Shown here: piece after piece, positions 46,919 through 57,478 of the stretch
How positions within the stretch are numbered: the first letter of the stretch is position 1
Layout of the letters: the number at the start of each line of letters is the position of its first letter
Source of the DNA: Sporobolomyces roseus
Lineage: Eukaryota; Basidiomycota; Microbotryomycetes; Sporidiobolales; Sporidiobolaceae
Direction: 5' to 3'
Length of the DNA stretch: 64,000 nt
Assembly (NCBI GenBank): GCA_016617785.1
Contig: JADILM010000001.1
Coordinates: 1,054,001 to 1,118,000 of the forward strand
The notes under the pieces: generated by a model
Seen by the model: the letters and a program-made list of their open reading frames with translations, nothing else
What the model was told of the DNA's origin: nothing
The model's database searches: none
Translations under genes and position numbers: made by a program

Positions 46919-48077
46919 TTATACGGTTTGTACCGATCCATACTCGCTCTCTACTCCCGGTTCGAGCAGAGCAGCATGTCCCAGAATCAACACCGCTGAA
47001 CTTCCGACCAACCAAAAGAACGTAGCGATTGGGGCTAACAATCACAACCCTATCAGCCCTACTCTCTGAAGGGAGGGAAGCAAGCGTACCGGCGAACCAA
47101 AGGATCGGTAAACCAATTACGAACAAAGCGGTATAACAATTCTTCTGAGTGATGACTGTTGAACCGAATTGGACGTCAGAGGTCAAGAATTTATTGATCG
47201 CTGCGAAACCCTACTCGACAATTGGGATTAGCGAGAAGAAGGGAGGAAGAGAGGAGAAATAGCTTTTACTCCGACGAGGAATCCGAGAGCTATCAGGAGG
47301 AGTGGGTTCGTGAGGAGAGAGTAGACGGCTAGTAATCCGACAACTACGTGATGTACGATAGTAGGTCAATTATCGTCGCGATGTAGAGGGGAGCAAGGGA
47401 CAGAAAGAGCGTACGGAGTAGGTAATTTCCAGCGAAATATTTCGTGTTGCTGCGAACAGATCGCGTAAGAGTGTATCAGTACGAGGAGTTCGACAGGTAG
47501 AGTATTTAGAAGAAGCTCACTAGGTGATTCGTTGAGTTGCGACCTGCAAAAGATTGGAGATGGAAATCCATCAGCGCTGCTGCGACACGACAAGAGAGGG
47601 AAGAGTTACTCACGCCCATGTCTGCAGGTTTCGATACTCGCTAGATGCGGGAGGCAAGGTGGACGTGTCAGCCCCTCATTTCCGACTGTGTTCGTGTTGA
47701 GATAAACTCCAATTATAGATTTCGAGAGAGTGGATCTTACCTGCATGTCGAAGAACTGTTCACAGCGAGATCACCGGCATCATCAGCTCTATATTCTCGC
47801 ACACTCCTTAGAAGGGAGAGCTGAGAGAGGGAGAGAAGATGGAACTTACTTCTTGAGGTGGTCGGAGGTTTTGCAACTTCTCCTGCTGCCATTGTAAGGA
47901 TTCGTCAGTCTTCAGACACTAACAAGAGACGCGTTCCCTCTCCATCATCAGATAGAGAGTGAGAGAGGAGAGGGGAGGCGGGTTTTGGAGAGATGAAAGA
48001 TCAAGGATGAAGGGGAAGTTTACCCGAAAGGTTTGAAGTTGTTCAGGTAACCGCGCCATGATCTCTTGAGTGTTCAT
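46919..48077 (-). CDS. YIP3: PRA1/Yip3 family Rab-handling membrane protein
   Basis: Small ER/Golgi membrane protein that binds prenylated Rab GTPases and helps their membrane delivery. Eight exons give about 180 residues. MNTQEIMARLPEQLQTFREK is followed by LQNLRPPQEFFDMQRVSKPA, matching the yeast Yip3 motif (LRTPQEFFNFKKISKP). Next come ATQRITYNTKYFAGNYLLL, the first hydrophobic pair (LAVYSLLTNPLLLIALGFLV), GFAAINKFLTSDVQFGS, LFVIGLPILWFAAPIATFFW, and the ending SAVLILGHAALLEPGVES, then SVQTV with TAA at 46919-46921. Four hydrophobic segments in two pairs fit PRA1 topology. The start is 153 bp from the divergent DUF1295 gene. Confidence 0.9.
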
Positions 48078-48143
48078 ATTGTACTGTGTAGCGTGCGGAG
48101 TGGTGTTGAAGTGAGAAGTTGAAGGAACACGTCCTTTCCTTTC

Positions 48144-48173
48144 GAAATTTCAACTTTCGAAGGTTGAAATTTC
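48144..48173. promoter_or_regulatory. Perfect 11-bp inverted repeat with GAANNTTC units
   Basis: Left arm 48144-48154 and right arm 48163-48173 are perfect inverted repeats (GAAATTTCAAC / GTTGAAATTTC) around an 8-bp loop. Each arm holds GAAATTTC, which fits GAANNTTC, the unit of a heat-shock element; further TTCGAA units lie at the left edge and in the loop. It sits in the 152-bp gap between two divergent start codons. Heat-shock-factor control is inference. Confidence 0.55.
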
Positions 48174-48229
48174 CCGCCTCTTGTTCTCTCTCTTCTCACT
48201 TTGTTCCATTCCCAAGACTTCTACTCAAT

Positions 48230-49948
48230 ATGAAGCTGCATAGCACACCATCGCTCCTGTTGACTCCTCACGATCCTCACCATTCTTTGATCCCCTCTTT
48301 TAAACAATTCTTCAATTTGGATTCATCTTCGATCCCAGCCTCCTACTCACTCGATGCAGTCAAATCTTACTACCTGAACCCTTCTACCAACCCACTCCAT
48401 CCGGCACTCCTCTTCTGCGGTGCAATCTCGATGATCGTTTGGTTTTTGGGAGAAGTCACCGGTACGTCATTTCTCACTTCCTCTCTCTCTCTCTCTAGAA
48501 TCGTAACTCACTCTGCCTGAATGATGGGTAGGCAACGTATCACAAGTTGATCGACTATGGACGACTCTCCCTCTCGTCTACTCGGCTCACTTCACTTTCA
48601 TTCCTTACTTGAACGGATCAGTTTCAAACATTCTCGACCTCGACCATCGAATGTTACTCGTTTTCGCACTTCAATGCTGCTGGAGCGCTAGGTTGACTTA
48701 CCAATCCGCTCGACGAGGGTTCCTCGACCCGTGAGTCTCGCTTTCGCAACTTTCCCTTCTGATCCTATAACCGATCTCTGATATTTCTTTCTTCACGATT
48801 CCTGCAGTCGTTCGGAAGATTACCGATGGCCTCTAGTTCGTAACAAGATCCCTACATGGGCGTTCAAAGTCCTCAACTTTGTCTTCATCGCCTGGATCCA
48901 AAACATCTTGTTGATGATCGCCGAATTACCTCAATACCTCCTTCTCACCCACTCGCTCTCCTCCTCAGGTCACATCTCGCAACTCAAGAAGCTCACTTCG
49001 TCCCACGCAAAGACCGTTGGAGTTCCTCTCAATGTTGCGGACGTTCTACTCGCCGCTGCGTTCCTCACGACTTTGGTCTTCGAAATGAGGGCCGATAATC
49101 AACAACAAGCTTTCCAGAATTTGAAGCACGGTGCGCTCAAGAAGGATAAGAGTGTCAGAACCGAGAAGGAGAAGAAAGCGATCGAGAGAGGATTCGTTAC
49201 TGGTGGACTTTGGTCCTGGTCGAGGCACCCCGTAAGCTTTCTCCCCCTCCTATTGACTCTCCGAGACGATCACTCATCTCCCATGTGTCGTACAGAACTT
49301 TGCATGCGAGCAAACGACCTGGTACATTCTCTACGCATTCACTGTTCTCCCTTTCCTCCCCCTCTCGACCTCGATCACCTCCCACCCGATCTCCACTCTC
49401 ACTCCCTCCTCGCTCACTCAATCTCAAATCTCTTCTTTCGTCACTTCCTCTCTCTCCTCCCTTCCTTCAGTCAACGAGCTCCTCACCGTCCTCTCTCACC
49501 CTCTCACCTACCTCAAATCGCTCGAATTCAACGATCTCTCGACTCGAGTACCTGCCGACCTCAAACTCGCAGGTGATTACGCATGGAGGGAGTTGAAGCA
49601 AGATCAAGGAGTTTACTGGAACTATTCGATTCTCGCTCCAGTCTTGATGAGTCTCCTATTCATCTCCTCGACCGACTTGACTGAACGAATCTCGGCTGGA
49701 AAGTACCCGTAAGCACCCCCTCTCTACCCTCTTGAAGAAGGAGTTGGGTACTGATGAGAAAGGGAGTAATGAGTAGATTGTACAAGACTTATCAAAAGAG
49801 GGTCTCGATGTTCTTCCCTGTTTTCACTACTTTCAAGGGATTGTGGCTGTTCGTTACGGCTAGGAGGGCAAAGGTCGACAGACAATTGTTTGGAACGGGT
49901 GAGGTGATCAAAGTGGGAAAGGGAAAGGGTAAGGAGAAGACTATCTAA
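48230..49948 (+). CDS. DUF1295 / steroid 5-alpha-reductase-like membrane protein
   Basis: Polytopic ER-type membrane protein of the DUF1295 family, related to steroid and sterol reductases. It starts at ATG 48230. Hydrophobic segments include ALLFCGAISMIVWFLGEVTG, LVYSAHFTFIPYL, VLNFVFIAWIQNILLMI and VADVLLAAAFLTTLVF. Family motifs are VDRLWTTLP, SARLTYQSARRGF, EDYRWPLVRN, FEMRADNQQQAF and GLWSWSRHPNFACEQTTWYI; the last corresponds to the usual LWxxSRHPNYFGE signature of the NADPH-binding end. Then come NYSILAPVLMSLLF and a basic C-terminus ending KGKGKEKTI. Six exons, about 430 residues. The substrate is unknown. The lysine-rich tail could act as an ER retention signal. Confidence 0.88.
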
Positions 49949-50336
49949 GCGATATTGATTGAAGAAGGAGATGCAGGATGGACAATGAAGTTGAGAGGAA
50001 ATGGGAGAGTTTTTAGAGGGAGAAGAAGAGAAAGATAAGAAGGAAAAACGAAGTACTTTTGTAAGAATTGTGAAAAAGTTGCTTGTAACAATCTCCTCAA
50101 ATTCTGCTCAACTCGCTTTCCCTTGCTCGAACGCTGTGGTTTATGTCCGCGATGTGTGATCGAGAGTGTCTATTGGCAAAACGAGGAGAAAACCCGAGGG
50201 TAACGAGACGGTAATAGAAAAGGTTGAGGAACACTGGGATCGATCGACACAGGTGAAGCGAAGGAACAGTGCAAGACGGGAATAGGATCGGAGAGTAGTC
50301 TATCTGGAAGAAGCGGAAATAACGAAAGCTTCAAAC
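49949..50336. other. Convergent intergenic region
   Basis: About 390 bp between the DUF1295 gene (+) and zinc-finger family B member 1 (-). Purine-rich 3' flank after 49960. Nothing else was recognised. Confidence 0.45.
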
Positions 50337-52042
50337 CTAAAAACGAGAGGTATGATCCATATCTCGTTCCCACTGCCCCTTCTCGAAACCGTGCATCCGA
50401 GCTACGCGATGGGCGATGGATCGGAGAGGTGTACCGTTAGGAAGCCCGAAGCGGCTGAGCTCAGTTCCGAGAGGGAAGAACTCGTGAAGCCGTCCGTCCT
50501 GGCTGATTCGAAGGTAAAGTCCAGTGCCGGGTACATATTCGTAGAACTCTTCACGGAATACTTGGTACGACTGATTGGATCGACACTATATCAGCTGTAG
50601 GACCTCTGAAGGATATAGCGAGCAAGCTCACGGCGAGATAGCGAGTTGCATCTGGAAACGATGCCTCGACTTTCTTGATTATTTCGCGTAAGATTGTTTT
50701 CGCTCGAGCATTTGCTTCAGGATAATGGTGGAAACGTTCAGGATCGTGGACTTTTGAGATCTCGATCTTGTATCGGTCCCAATCCTCTGCGACGAGTTTT
50801 GCGATTTCTGTCTGTACCCGAATACGATCTTCTGGAAGAGGCCGAGGGCTAGCGTTGCGCGACTCTGGCGAGACAGCACGTGATCTGGTCGCTCCGTCTG
50901 GCGGTTCATGGTGTACGTGTTCGACTTCGTGTTGAGATTCCTCGTCGCTATCCTCGTCGGTCGCCGAGCTCGATGTGGCGATCTACGAAATGATGGCGAG
51001 CCGAATCGAATCAGCCAAAGGACATCAGCTAGGAATGGGTGTACTAACGCGATAGCTGGCCTGTACATGCGAGCGAAGAGAGCGTCGTGGCACGGATTGA
51101 TGAGGAGAATCATTGGCCGGAGTTGGCTCTCGTTGTTGAGCTTCCTCCTCTCCTCCCTCCGACATGTCGACATCTTCATCTGGAACCTCCAATTGTCTTT
51201 CAAACTCGATGTACCGCTTGTCTGTTACGAGGAGACCGGGGGGAAGAGGTTCGGAAGAGTCTCGTTGTTGACTCGTCTCGGGGCTTATGTAGCGGGCAGG
51301 GCCGCGTGCAAGTTCTGCGACGATGTTCGATTTCCGACCGTGCTGGACAAATAAGGATGTCGGTCAGATGTTTGATGTGACGGATATAGAGATAGATCGC
51401 ACTACTCACGGGATACTTGAATTTTCCCGTGACTTTGTCCCATACGCGCTGAACCAAGTTTGGCTTCCTGTTATTCCGAGCTGGACAGATCAGGTAGTGG
51501 TGTCTATTGAGATCCGCGCTTTAAATGGCAGAATGTAGTCGACGATCAGTGACTCGCTCGAGGACCGCAACAAGCGAAAGAGCGAAGGACGGACATTCTA
51601 CCATACCATGTGATCCAGCACTTGGTACAAACATAATTGGCACCTGTGTGCTGATCTCTTTGATGCTTTTGGACTGACTGTATAGGCGGTCCCGATGTAC
51701 GAGTCAATCGAAAATGCTTTGGCATCCGCAATGAAAAAGCGGTCACTCACCCATATATTTGGCCTGTTCAGATCACAGTAGTTACAGTAATGACCGGGAA
51801 TCGTTTCTCCCAGATGTTCCATGATGTGGTAGTTGATCCACTGTTGAGACGAATGAGAAAAGCGAAGACGATCAGACGAGATCAAACTGCGGCGATATAT
51901 GTAGACTGGACTCCTCTGCCTGACTCACTGTCGTAGAGGGTCCTTTGAATGGTTTCTTACAGCTCTTGCACCGGTAGACGCAGCTGCCATCGTTCCTGTT
52001 TTGTTTCGTGTAGTATTCAGCGTATTGTGCGCTTCGACTCAT
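50337..52042 (-). CDS. Orphan zinc-finger family B, member 1
   Basis: No known family was recognised; homologous to 55802-57342. Start ATG 52042 (MSRSAQYAEYYTKQ). Three Cys/His units sit in the first 130 residues: YRCKSCKKPF with His in YHIMEHLG; HYCNYCDLNRPNIW with HQRDQH (CxxC...HxxxxH); and YVCTKCWITC with HHYLIC (CxxC...HxxxxC). Introns cut between the Cys and His halves. Then RVWDKVTGKFKYP, an acidic Ser/Glu-rich middle, and a helical block (KLVAEDWDRYKIEISK, ILREIIKKVEASFPDATRYL). The last exon holds FYEYVPGTGLYLRISQDG and ends TSRF with TAG at 50337-50339. Seven exons, about 420 residues. DNA or RNA binding is inference from the fingers. Another possible start is ATG 52238 through one more intron. 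Confidence 0.75.
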
Positions 52043-52524
52043 CCTGATTTCTGACTGTTCTGTTCGTGGAGCTGTTTCGTATCGCGGACAGTCCTTCAGG
52101 AGGGAAAGGAGAGAAAGGAGAGAAAGGAGAGCGGAAAGGTTGGGGGCGCTGGAACGCCGCGCGACGAACGGTTACAGACTGTTGAGAAAAGAGACCCTTA
52201 CTCACAATCGAGAAAGCTTGGTCAGCTTTCCACCTCATGGAAGCCACGAGGGTTGAATGTTCAACGGCGGCAAGAGAAAGAAGGGGAGCGAGTCTCCTGA
52301 ATTGCGAAAGAAAAGTGGGCAAGAGCGAAACAGCGTTCCCACTGTTTCCACGAGCTCATCTAAGCGGTCCGAAGTAGTCTCGCTCGCTCAGCAGTCTGCG
52401 AGCCCTCATTGAGCGCAGAGACGAGTGAACGCTCACATCGACCAACGGAGAGAAAATCAGGTTGTCAAGTTGAGAAAGCAAAAAAAGTTCCATCTTTCTA
52501 CATTGAGCACCACCAGAGAAGCTC
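52043..52524. other. Intergenic region with a purine-rich tandem repeat
   Basis: About 480 bp between the zinc-finger start and the Rpc34 stop, both on the minus strand. At 52091-52130 the plus strand has tandem GGAGAGAAA units. An upstream exon of the zinc-finger gene may lie at 52206-52238. Nothing else was recognised. Confidence 0.45.
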
Positions 52525-54717
52525 CTATTCCTCTTGTCCACCGTCGGCAGTGAGCCAATCCTTGAAGTAAACGCAATCCCTCGGATTGACGGGTGCGACT
52601 CCTTTCCCAACTTGACCTTTCATCTCTCCCCATTTCGCCAAACTGACTCCCACAGCAGCTCCCACGCCTCCTAACATTCCAACACCTTGAATCCCACCTT
52701 CCAACTCGATCTTCATCTTTGGTCCTCCTCCTTCAATAGTCGAATCGAGTGCGGTAGTAGGACGTTTGAGGATTCCCGCTCTTGGTCGACTGGGTTCCGT
52801 ACAGAATTCTTCGACTGGACATTTACCGCAAGGCATATCTGTCCACCCGATGACTGGAGTGTAAGGTCGAATCAATCGATAAACGTAATTCTTCATCCTC
52901 TCTGCACTTTCCGCGTCTTCTCCATCGGCGTGTTCATGTTCAATCTTAGGTTTGACGTCCTCATCAATCTCAGCCTTAAATCCACCATTCATGTCGTCGT
53001 CGGAATCCTCACCATCGGAAGCGAGAGCTTTGAGTCTCTTTTTCGACCTGTCCTTCTTCTTCCTCTTGCTCTTCTTCGATTTCCTTCCATCCTCCTCACT
53101 ATCCTCATCCTCTTCATCGTCCTCATCGTCACTCCCGCGTTTCCTCCTCTTGCTCTTTTTCGCCGGAGCATCCTCATCGAATTCGCTCTCACTACTCTCC
53201 TCTTCTTCGTCCTCATCACTCCCCAATTTAGTTCTCTTCTTCTTCGCTTTCCCACTCTTACTCCTCTTGACCGTCGCCTTCTTCCCCTTCTTCCCCTTCT
53301 TCTTCTTTCTCGACGAACCATCATCGCTACTTTCACTCTCACTTTCACTCTCACTCTCTTCCTTCCTCCTCTTCCCTTTCTTATCCTTCCCATTCTTCTT
53401 CGCACCTCCGTTACTAGTCACTCCATTCTGTCCCTCGTTCCGTTCACGATCTTCTTGATTCCCAATGAAAACTTTCTCAACCATTCCATCGTAAACCATC
53501 AGATCCATTAGAGACTCGACGTGTTTCGGTTGGAGTTCGACTTGAATCACTTCGGCTGCTGTGATGAAGTTCAAGATCGTTTCGATAGTAGGAAGGAATG
53601 GGGTTGCTGAAACGGGATAAATGGGTCGGTAGCGAATCGCTTTCGTTGGATCGGAAGGGGAATAGTATGTCGCGCTTTTCGGGATTGACTGACCGAGATA
53701 CGAGAGAGGGAATTAGTGCAGGGAGAAAGGACGAGAAGAGACGAGGACGAACGCTGTTTTGTAGATGTTTGTTGACGACCATTTTCAAGGTATCGACCAA
53801 TTCAGTATCGAGTTCGTTATCGGTAAACCAAGGTCCTCCTGTCAACTCGACTGAAGGTTGTGTACCGGCCAACATGTAGATCTTTCGCGTAGGGAACTAA
53901 TAGAAAGTCGATGGAATCAGCATTTCGCTCAAACTGGCGAGACGGCGAATCTCGTGCGAAGGGGGGGAGGTAGAGCTCACTTTGACAGATTTGACCGTCT
54001 TGATAGATTTCCTTCCTTCCAAGATCTTCAACACTTTCGTGATCGTCGTTCTAGCCAATCCAGTCTTGTTGGTCAAGGTTTTCGTCCAAATACCTATTTC
54101 GATCTCCAAACTACCCTCATCAGTCTCCACCTTTCACAGAACGCATAGACGAGGACTTACCGAGATTGCCAGAATCCTTGATGTGATCTAATACCAATTT
54201 CTCTTCACTATCCATCGCACCGATTCTGCGAAATTCTCAAAACAGCCCCTCGTCAACTCTCGCTTCTCGTCGGGAAAGGAATAGAGAGGAGTGACTCACG
54301 CTTTCGCCTCGTCCTTCTTCAAGAACCTGAACATGACTAGGCCACTTTGAGTCCTCAACATTTGCATCAAATTCTATTCATGCGACGAAACCCCGCAACT
54401 CTCCTCTCGAATCAGCTCTCGCGCTCTCTCATAGAATAAGAGGGATAGACATACCTTTCTCAACAGAGTATTGACCGCATCTTGTACCGAGTTGTTGATA
54501 GTCAAACCACATTTCGTGAATAATTCAATCTGTCCAATCTCCTACTCTCAGTCGTCCCTCTTCTTTGGTCAGTAAGGAGTACAAGGAGAGAGCGAGAGAA
54601 AGGAATGCTGACTCTGTTGGGTGCTTGAGATCCTACATCTAATAATTGTTGTTCGATTGGACTCAATTTCCCTTTACCCTGTCCACCTTTCGCAGAGGTT
54701 GACGCTTTAGGAGGCAT
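52525..54717 (-). CDS. RPC34: RNA polymerase III subunit Rpc34 (RPC6) with a long charged insertion
   Basis: Pol III-specific subunit of the C82/C34/C31 heterotrimer that contacts Brf1 and opens promoters. It starts MPPKASTSAKGGQGKG. Winged-helix parts follow: LFTKCGLTINNSVQDAVNTL, MLRTQSGLVMFRFLK, IGAMDSEEKLVLDHIKDSG, IWTKTLTNKTGLARTTITK and LEGRKSIKTVKSVK. Then PTRKIYMLAG, LTGGPWFTDNELDTELVDTL and HVESLMDLMVYDGMVEKV. The C-terminus has the iron-sulphur ligands CGKCPVEEFC and NPRDCVYFKDWL, as in human RPC6. Between the third winged helix and this end is an insertion of about 150 residues of Lys, Ser, Glu and Asp blocks. About 530 residues against 316 in human. The intron before TPFLPTIETIL has an uncertain donor; GC would keep the frame. 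Confidence 0.93.
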
Positions 54718-54849
54718 CCCTTTCCTATTTTCTCCTCCTCCTTCTGAAAGGTGTCAAGCTGATTTCGAGTGATTGGAAAAGTGAAGAACTCAAGACCAAA
54801 AACTTTGGCTCTCTCTTTCCTCTCCCTCTCCTCAACCATTTCACTCAAG

Positions 54850-55409
54850 ATGACTGAACTCGTTCCAGCTATCTCGACTCGTACTCTTTCGCTACCACTA
54901 GCGAATACTTCGTTGTTACCTTTCCCACTCGTTGTACAAATCAATCAACTCTCGTCAAAATCAATTATGTTGTTCATCTCGACTCCTCCAATCAATCAGG
55001 CAAACATGATGAAGGATACCAGTGTAGCTATGCCTGTACGTCTACCCTCCTCACTCGAGAAAGCGCACGAAAACTGATGTTGCTAGAGAGCTGAGCAGAA
55101 TTTGAGGAACTCGAATAACGCATGTCCCTCTACCTCACTCTCAAAATCTACAAACACCTCTCTATCCCTTTCGTCACGTCTAGGTACGTCGCACTCTCTT
55201 CCTTCCGCTCTGGGAAAGCTACTGACTCCGATTTGAGAGAAACAGCGAAACGATACGCCGTTCAAATCTTCGTTTCGCTCGACCTCTCGGCTCTCTCGGA
55301 AGTACTCGCGGGAGGTGGGATCGCGACGATTGAGATGGTCTTGTTGGAGATGGAGAAGAGTTTGATCAAGGAATTGGACAAGATCTTGCCTAGGGAATCT
55401 AAGAAGTGA
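54850..55409 (+). CDS. Probable proteasome assembly chaperone 4 (Poc4/PSMG4)
   Basis: Probable partner in the Poc3/Poc4-type chaperone that helps build the 20S alpha ring. Three exons: MTELVPAISTRTLSLPL with LVVQINQLSSKSIMLFISTP; after a GTACGT intron NLRNSNNACPSTSLSKS and SLSSRL; after a second intron ETAKRYAVQIFVSLDLSAL and EMVLLEMEKSLIKELDKI. About 146 residues. The pattern of an early hydrophobic strand, a Ser/Thr-rich loop, then KRYAVQIFVSLDL, resembles human PSMG4 (RLARKTNKQVFVSYNL) in order and spacing. The similarity is short, so the call is tentative. It faces Rpc34 across 132 bp, probably a shared promoter. Confidence 0.55.
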
Positions 55410-55801
55410 AGGAAGGGATCGCTTTCGTTTCGTCGAGTATCAGATATGTTGTTGTAATCGCTAGCTCAGAGTAGTATCGGTATGTTCCTTCAGATCTTAC
55501 CCTGTTCCCGGGATTTGAGGTCAGACTTTACTGCATCGGGAAGTCGTTTGAGGTGAGTTCAGATTCCGGTGTTTCTCACTGCGCTGCGCCTTCCTTGACT
55601 GTTACCTCGCACTAGGAGATACACGCCACGACGACTCGTGGTAAACGGTACCAGCTATTCACGGCCACTCGCCGAGCTCCGCGGTAAATCTTGGAGAGCT
55701 GCTTCCTCTGGACGACTGCACATGCTCTCTCTCGCTCTTCTCTCTCTCCTCTCCTCTCCCCTCAACTACTTTGTCGTCTGCTCTATAGCCCCCCGACGGA
55801 T
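55410..55801. other. Intergenic region before zinc-finger family B member 2
   Basis: About 390 bp of 3' UTR and promoter between two plus-strand genes. CT-rich at 55725-55760 just before the next start. Nothing else was recognised. Confidence 0.45.
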
Positions 55802-57342
55802 ATGGCGGACAGGCAAAACGAGAGGAACCCCCATCGATTCATCGAGAAGTTGCGCGAAGATCTGAGGCTGACACATACACCCTGTCGCTGCACTTGGCCT
55901 TATTGCGAACGAGCCCTCGACCGAGACAGTCCTCCTTTCAGTTCTTACTCTGTGAGTCTTAAGTCACCACGCTCTTTCCGAATCATTCTCACGGGATAGC
56001 AAATTTGACGACCTCTTGCTTCGCAGAACGCCAAAAAGCATGTCGAGAAACACCTCGGACTGAGGCCGAGAAAGTTCTGCGACTACTGTGATTGGAGCAG
56101 CTACAATAAAGGCGTGCGTTAGCTTTGCTCAGTGTGATTCCCGGACTTGATTGACCTGATCCTGGCTCATTTTTCACAGAAAACCGAGGAACACCAAGCG
56201 AAGGATCATCCAGGGAAACAGAGAACCTACCAGTGTGTGGAATGTACGGTAACAGGGTACGACCACCTGTGAGCGCACTGTTTTGTTCTCGCCTACGAAA
56301 CTTGAGTGAAATTCTGAATTTGATCGCTCTCCGTAGTGGCTATGCCAAAACTTGCCATGACGTACTGTGCGGAAAACGTGGCAATCGAAAACTCAACTAC
56401 GCGGGACGCAATTGGGATCCAGACAACCACACATTCGTTTATCTCGTAAGCTCACCGCTTTCTCTGACGATTGGAAGCGCACTGAAAGACTCATCGACTG
56501 CTTTGGAACAGAATCCTGCGGAAGGGAACACGCCCAAAGCTATTCCAGGCATCGAGAGCGACCACAGCACGACTGCGATTCGGACAAATTGGGATATTGC
56601 TCATGATTGGGCGGCTTCTTCATCCGAACAGCACGGCATTCTTCAGCCCGGGAGAGTGGTCATTCCTACTTCCTATTCAGTTACTCCCAGAAATCAGTTG
56701 ACGAACGTAGACGCCGCCCCTGCTGCTCGAGAGCCCAACTCGACAAACAGCAGGAGGGAAAGCAGTGGGGGAAGTCCATACTCTATCGCTCGTCAGGAAG
56801 AGGAAGCTCGATCAGAGGAACTCAAACGAAAGGAGAGAGCTGTCGTGAGGGTTCCTTCTGATTTCGCCGACTCAAAAGCGATACTAACTCCCAAGTATTT
56901 GATCTTGTAGGATTCTATCCGGAGGTCTTTGGCCAAAGACTGGGAGAAGTTTCTGATGGAAGTCAACAATGCCCACCGCGATACCAAGGCACACGAGAGA
57001 GCAAGTCAACAGTTGCGCTCGATCGTTGACAAGGTCAAAGCGTTTCCAAACGCGACGGAACTTCTCAGGGTACGACTTCCGCTACTCTCCTCTGCTCACT
57101 CGTCTTGCTTTGCTAAGTAGTCAAAACAGTTCAAACAACCCGAACACGACCACAGGAAATTCGTCGAATACGTCCCATCATCGAATCGCTACTTCTACGA
57201 AGAAGCGGACGGAACTATACTCGAATTGCCTCGATCGGTGGTCTTCCCCAGTGCGCCAACGATCAGCTATCGTGTAGCGGCTCTACACCGCACTACGAAG
57301 GAGGACTGGGAGCGTTCGAGGAAACGCAACCTTCGTTTCTAG
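55802..57342 (+). CDS. Orphan zinc-finger family B, member 2
   Basis: Paralogue of 50337-52042. ATG 55802 gives MADRQNERNPHRFIEK. Fingers: CRCTWPYC with His in KKHVEKHLG; KFCDYCDWSSYNKG with HQAKDH; and YQCVECTVTGG with CHDVLC. Introns again separate the Cys and His halves. Next are KRGNRKLNYAGRNWDPDN and a Ser/Glu-rich middle. A helical block (RRSLAKDWEKFLMEVN, QQLRSIVDKVKAFPNATELL) follows, and the last exon has FVEYVPSSNRYFYEEADG, WERSRKRNLRF and TAG at 57340-57342. Seven exons, about 390 residues. The helical block and last exon align with member 1 along their whole length, including the final intron in phase 0. The function is unknown; nucleic-acid binding is inferred. Confidence 0.75.
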
Positions 57343-57478
57343 CTCCACATGTCATTTATAGCTTCCCTCCGATTCTGTCAGTTTTTGGTCAGTTGTCACT
57401 TTACACACAATACTTCCTCTCCGTAGTAATCTCGCGAATGAATTCGGAACTAGTCTATTCCATAATCCATTGTCTAAC

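Noticed and set aside
52687..53511. Long plus-strand frame (274 codons) opposite Rpc34
   Set aside because: Mirror of the Lys/Glu/Ser-rich insertion, which gives runs of Leu, Phe and Ser. It has hydrophobic residues but no real membrane-protein pattern, and Rpc34 is certain on the other strand.
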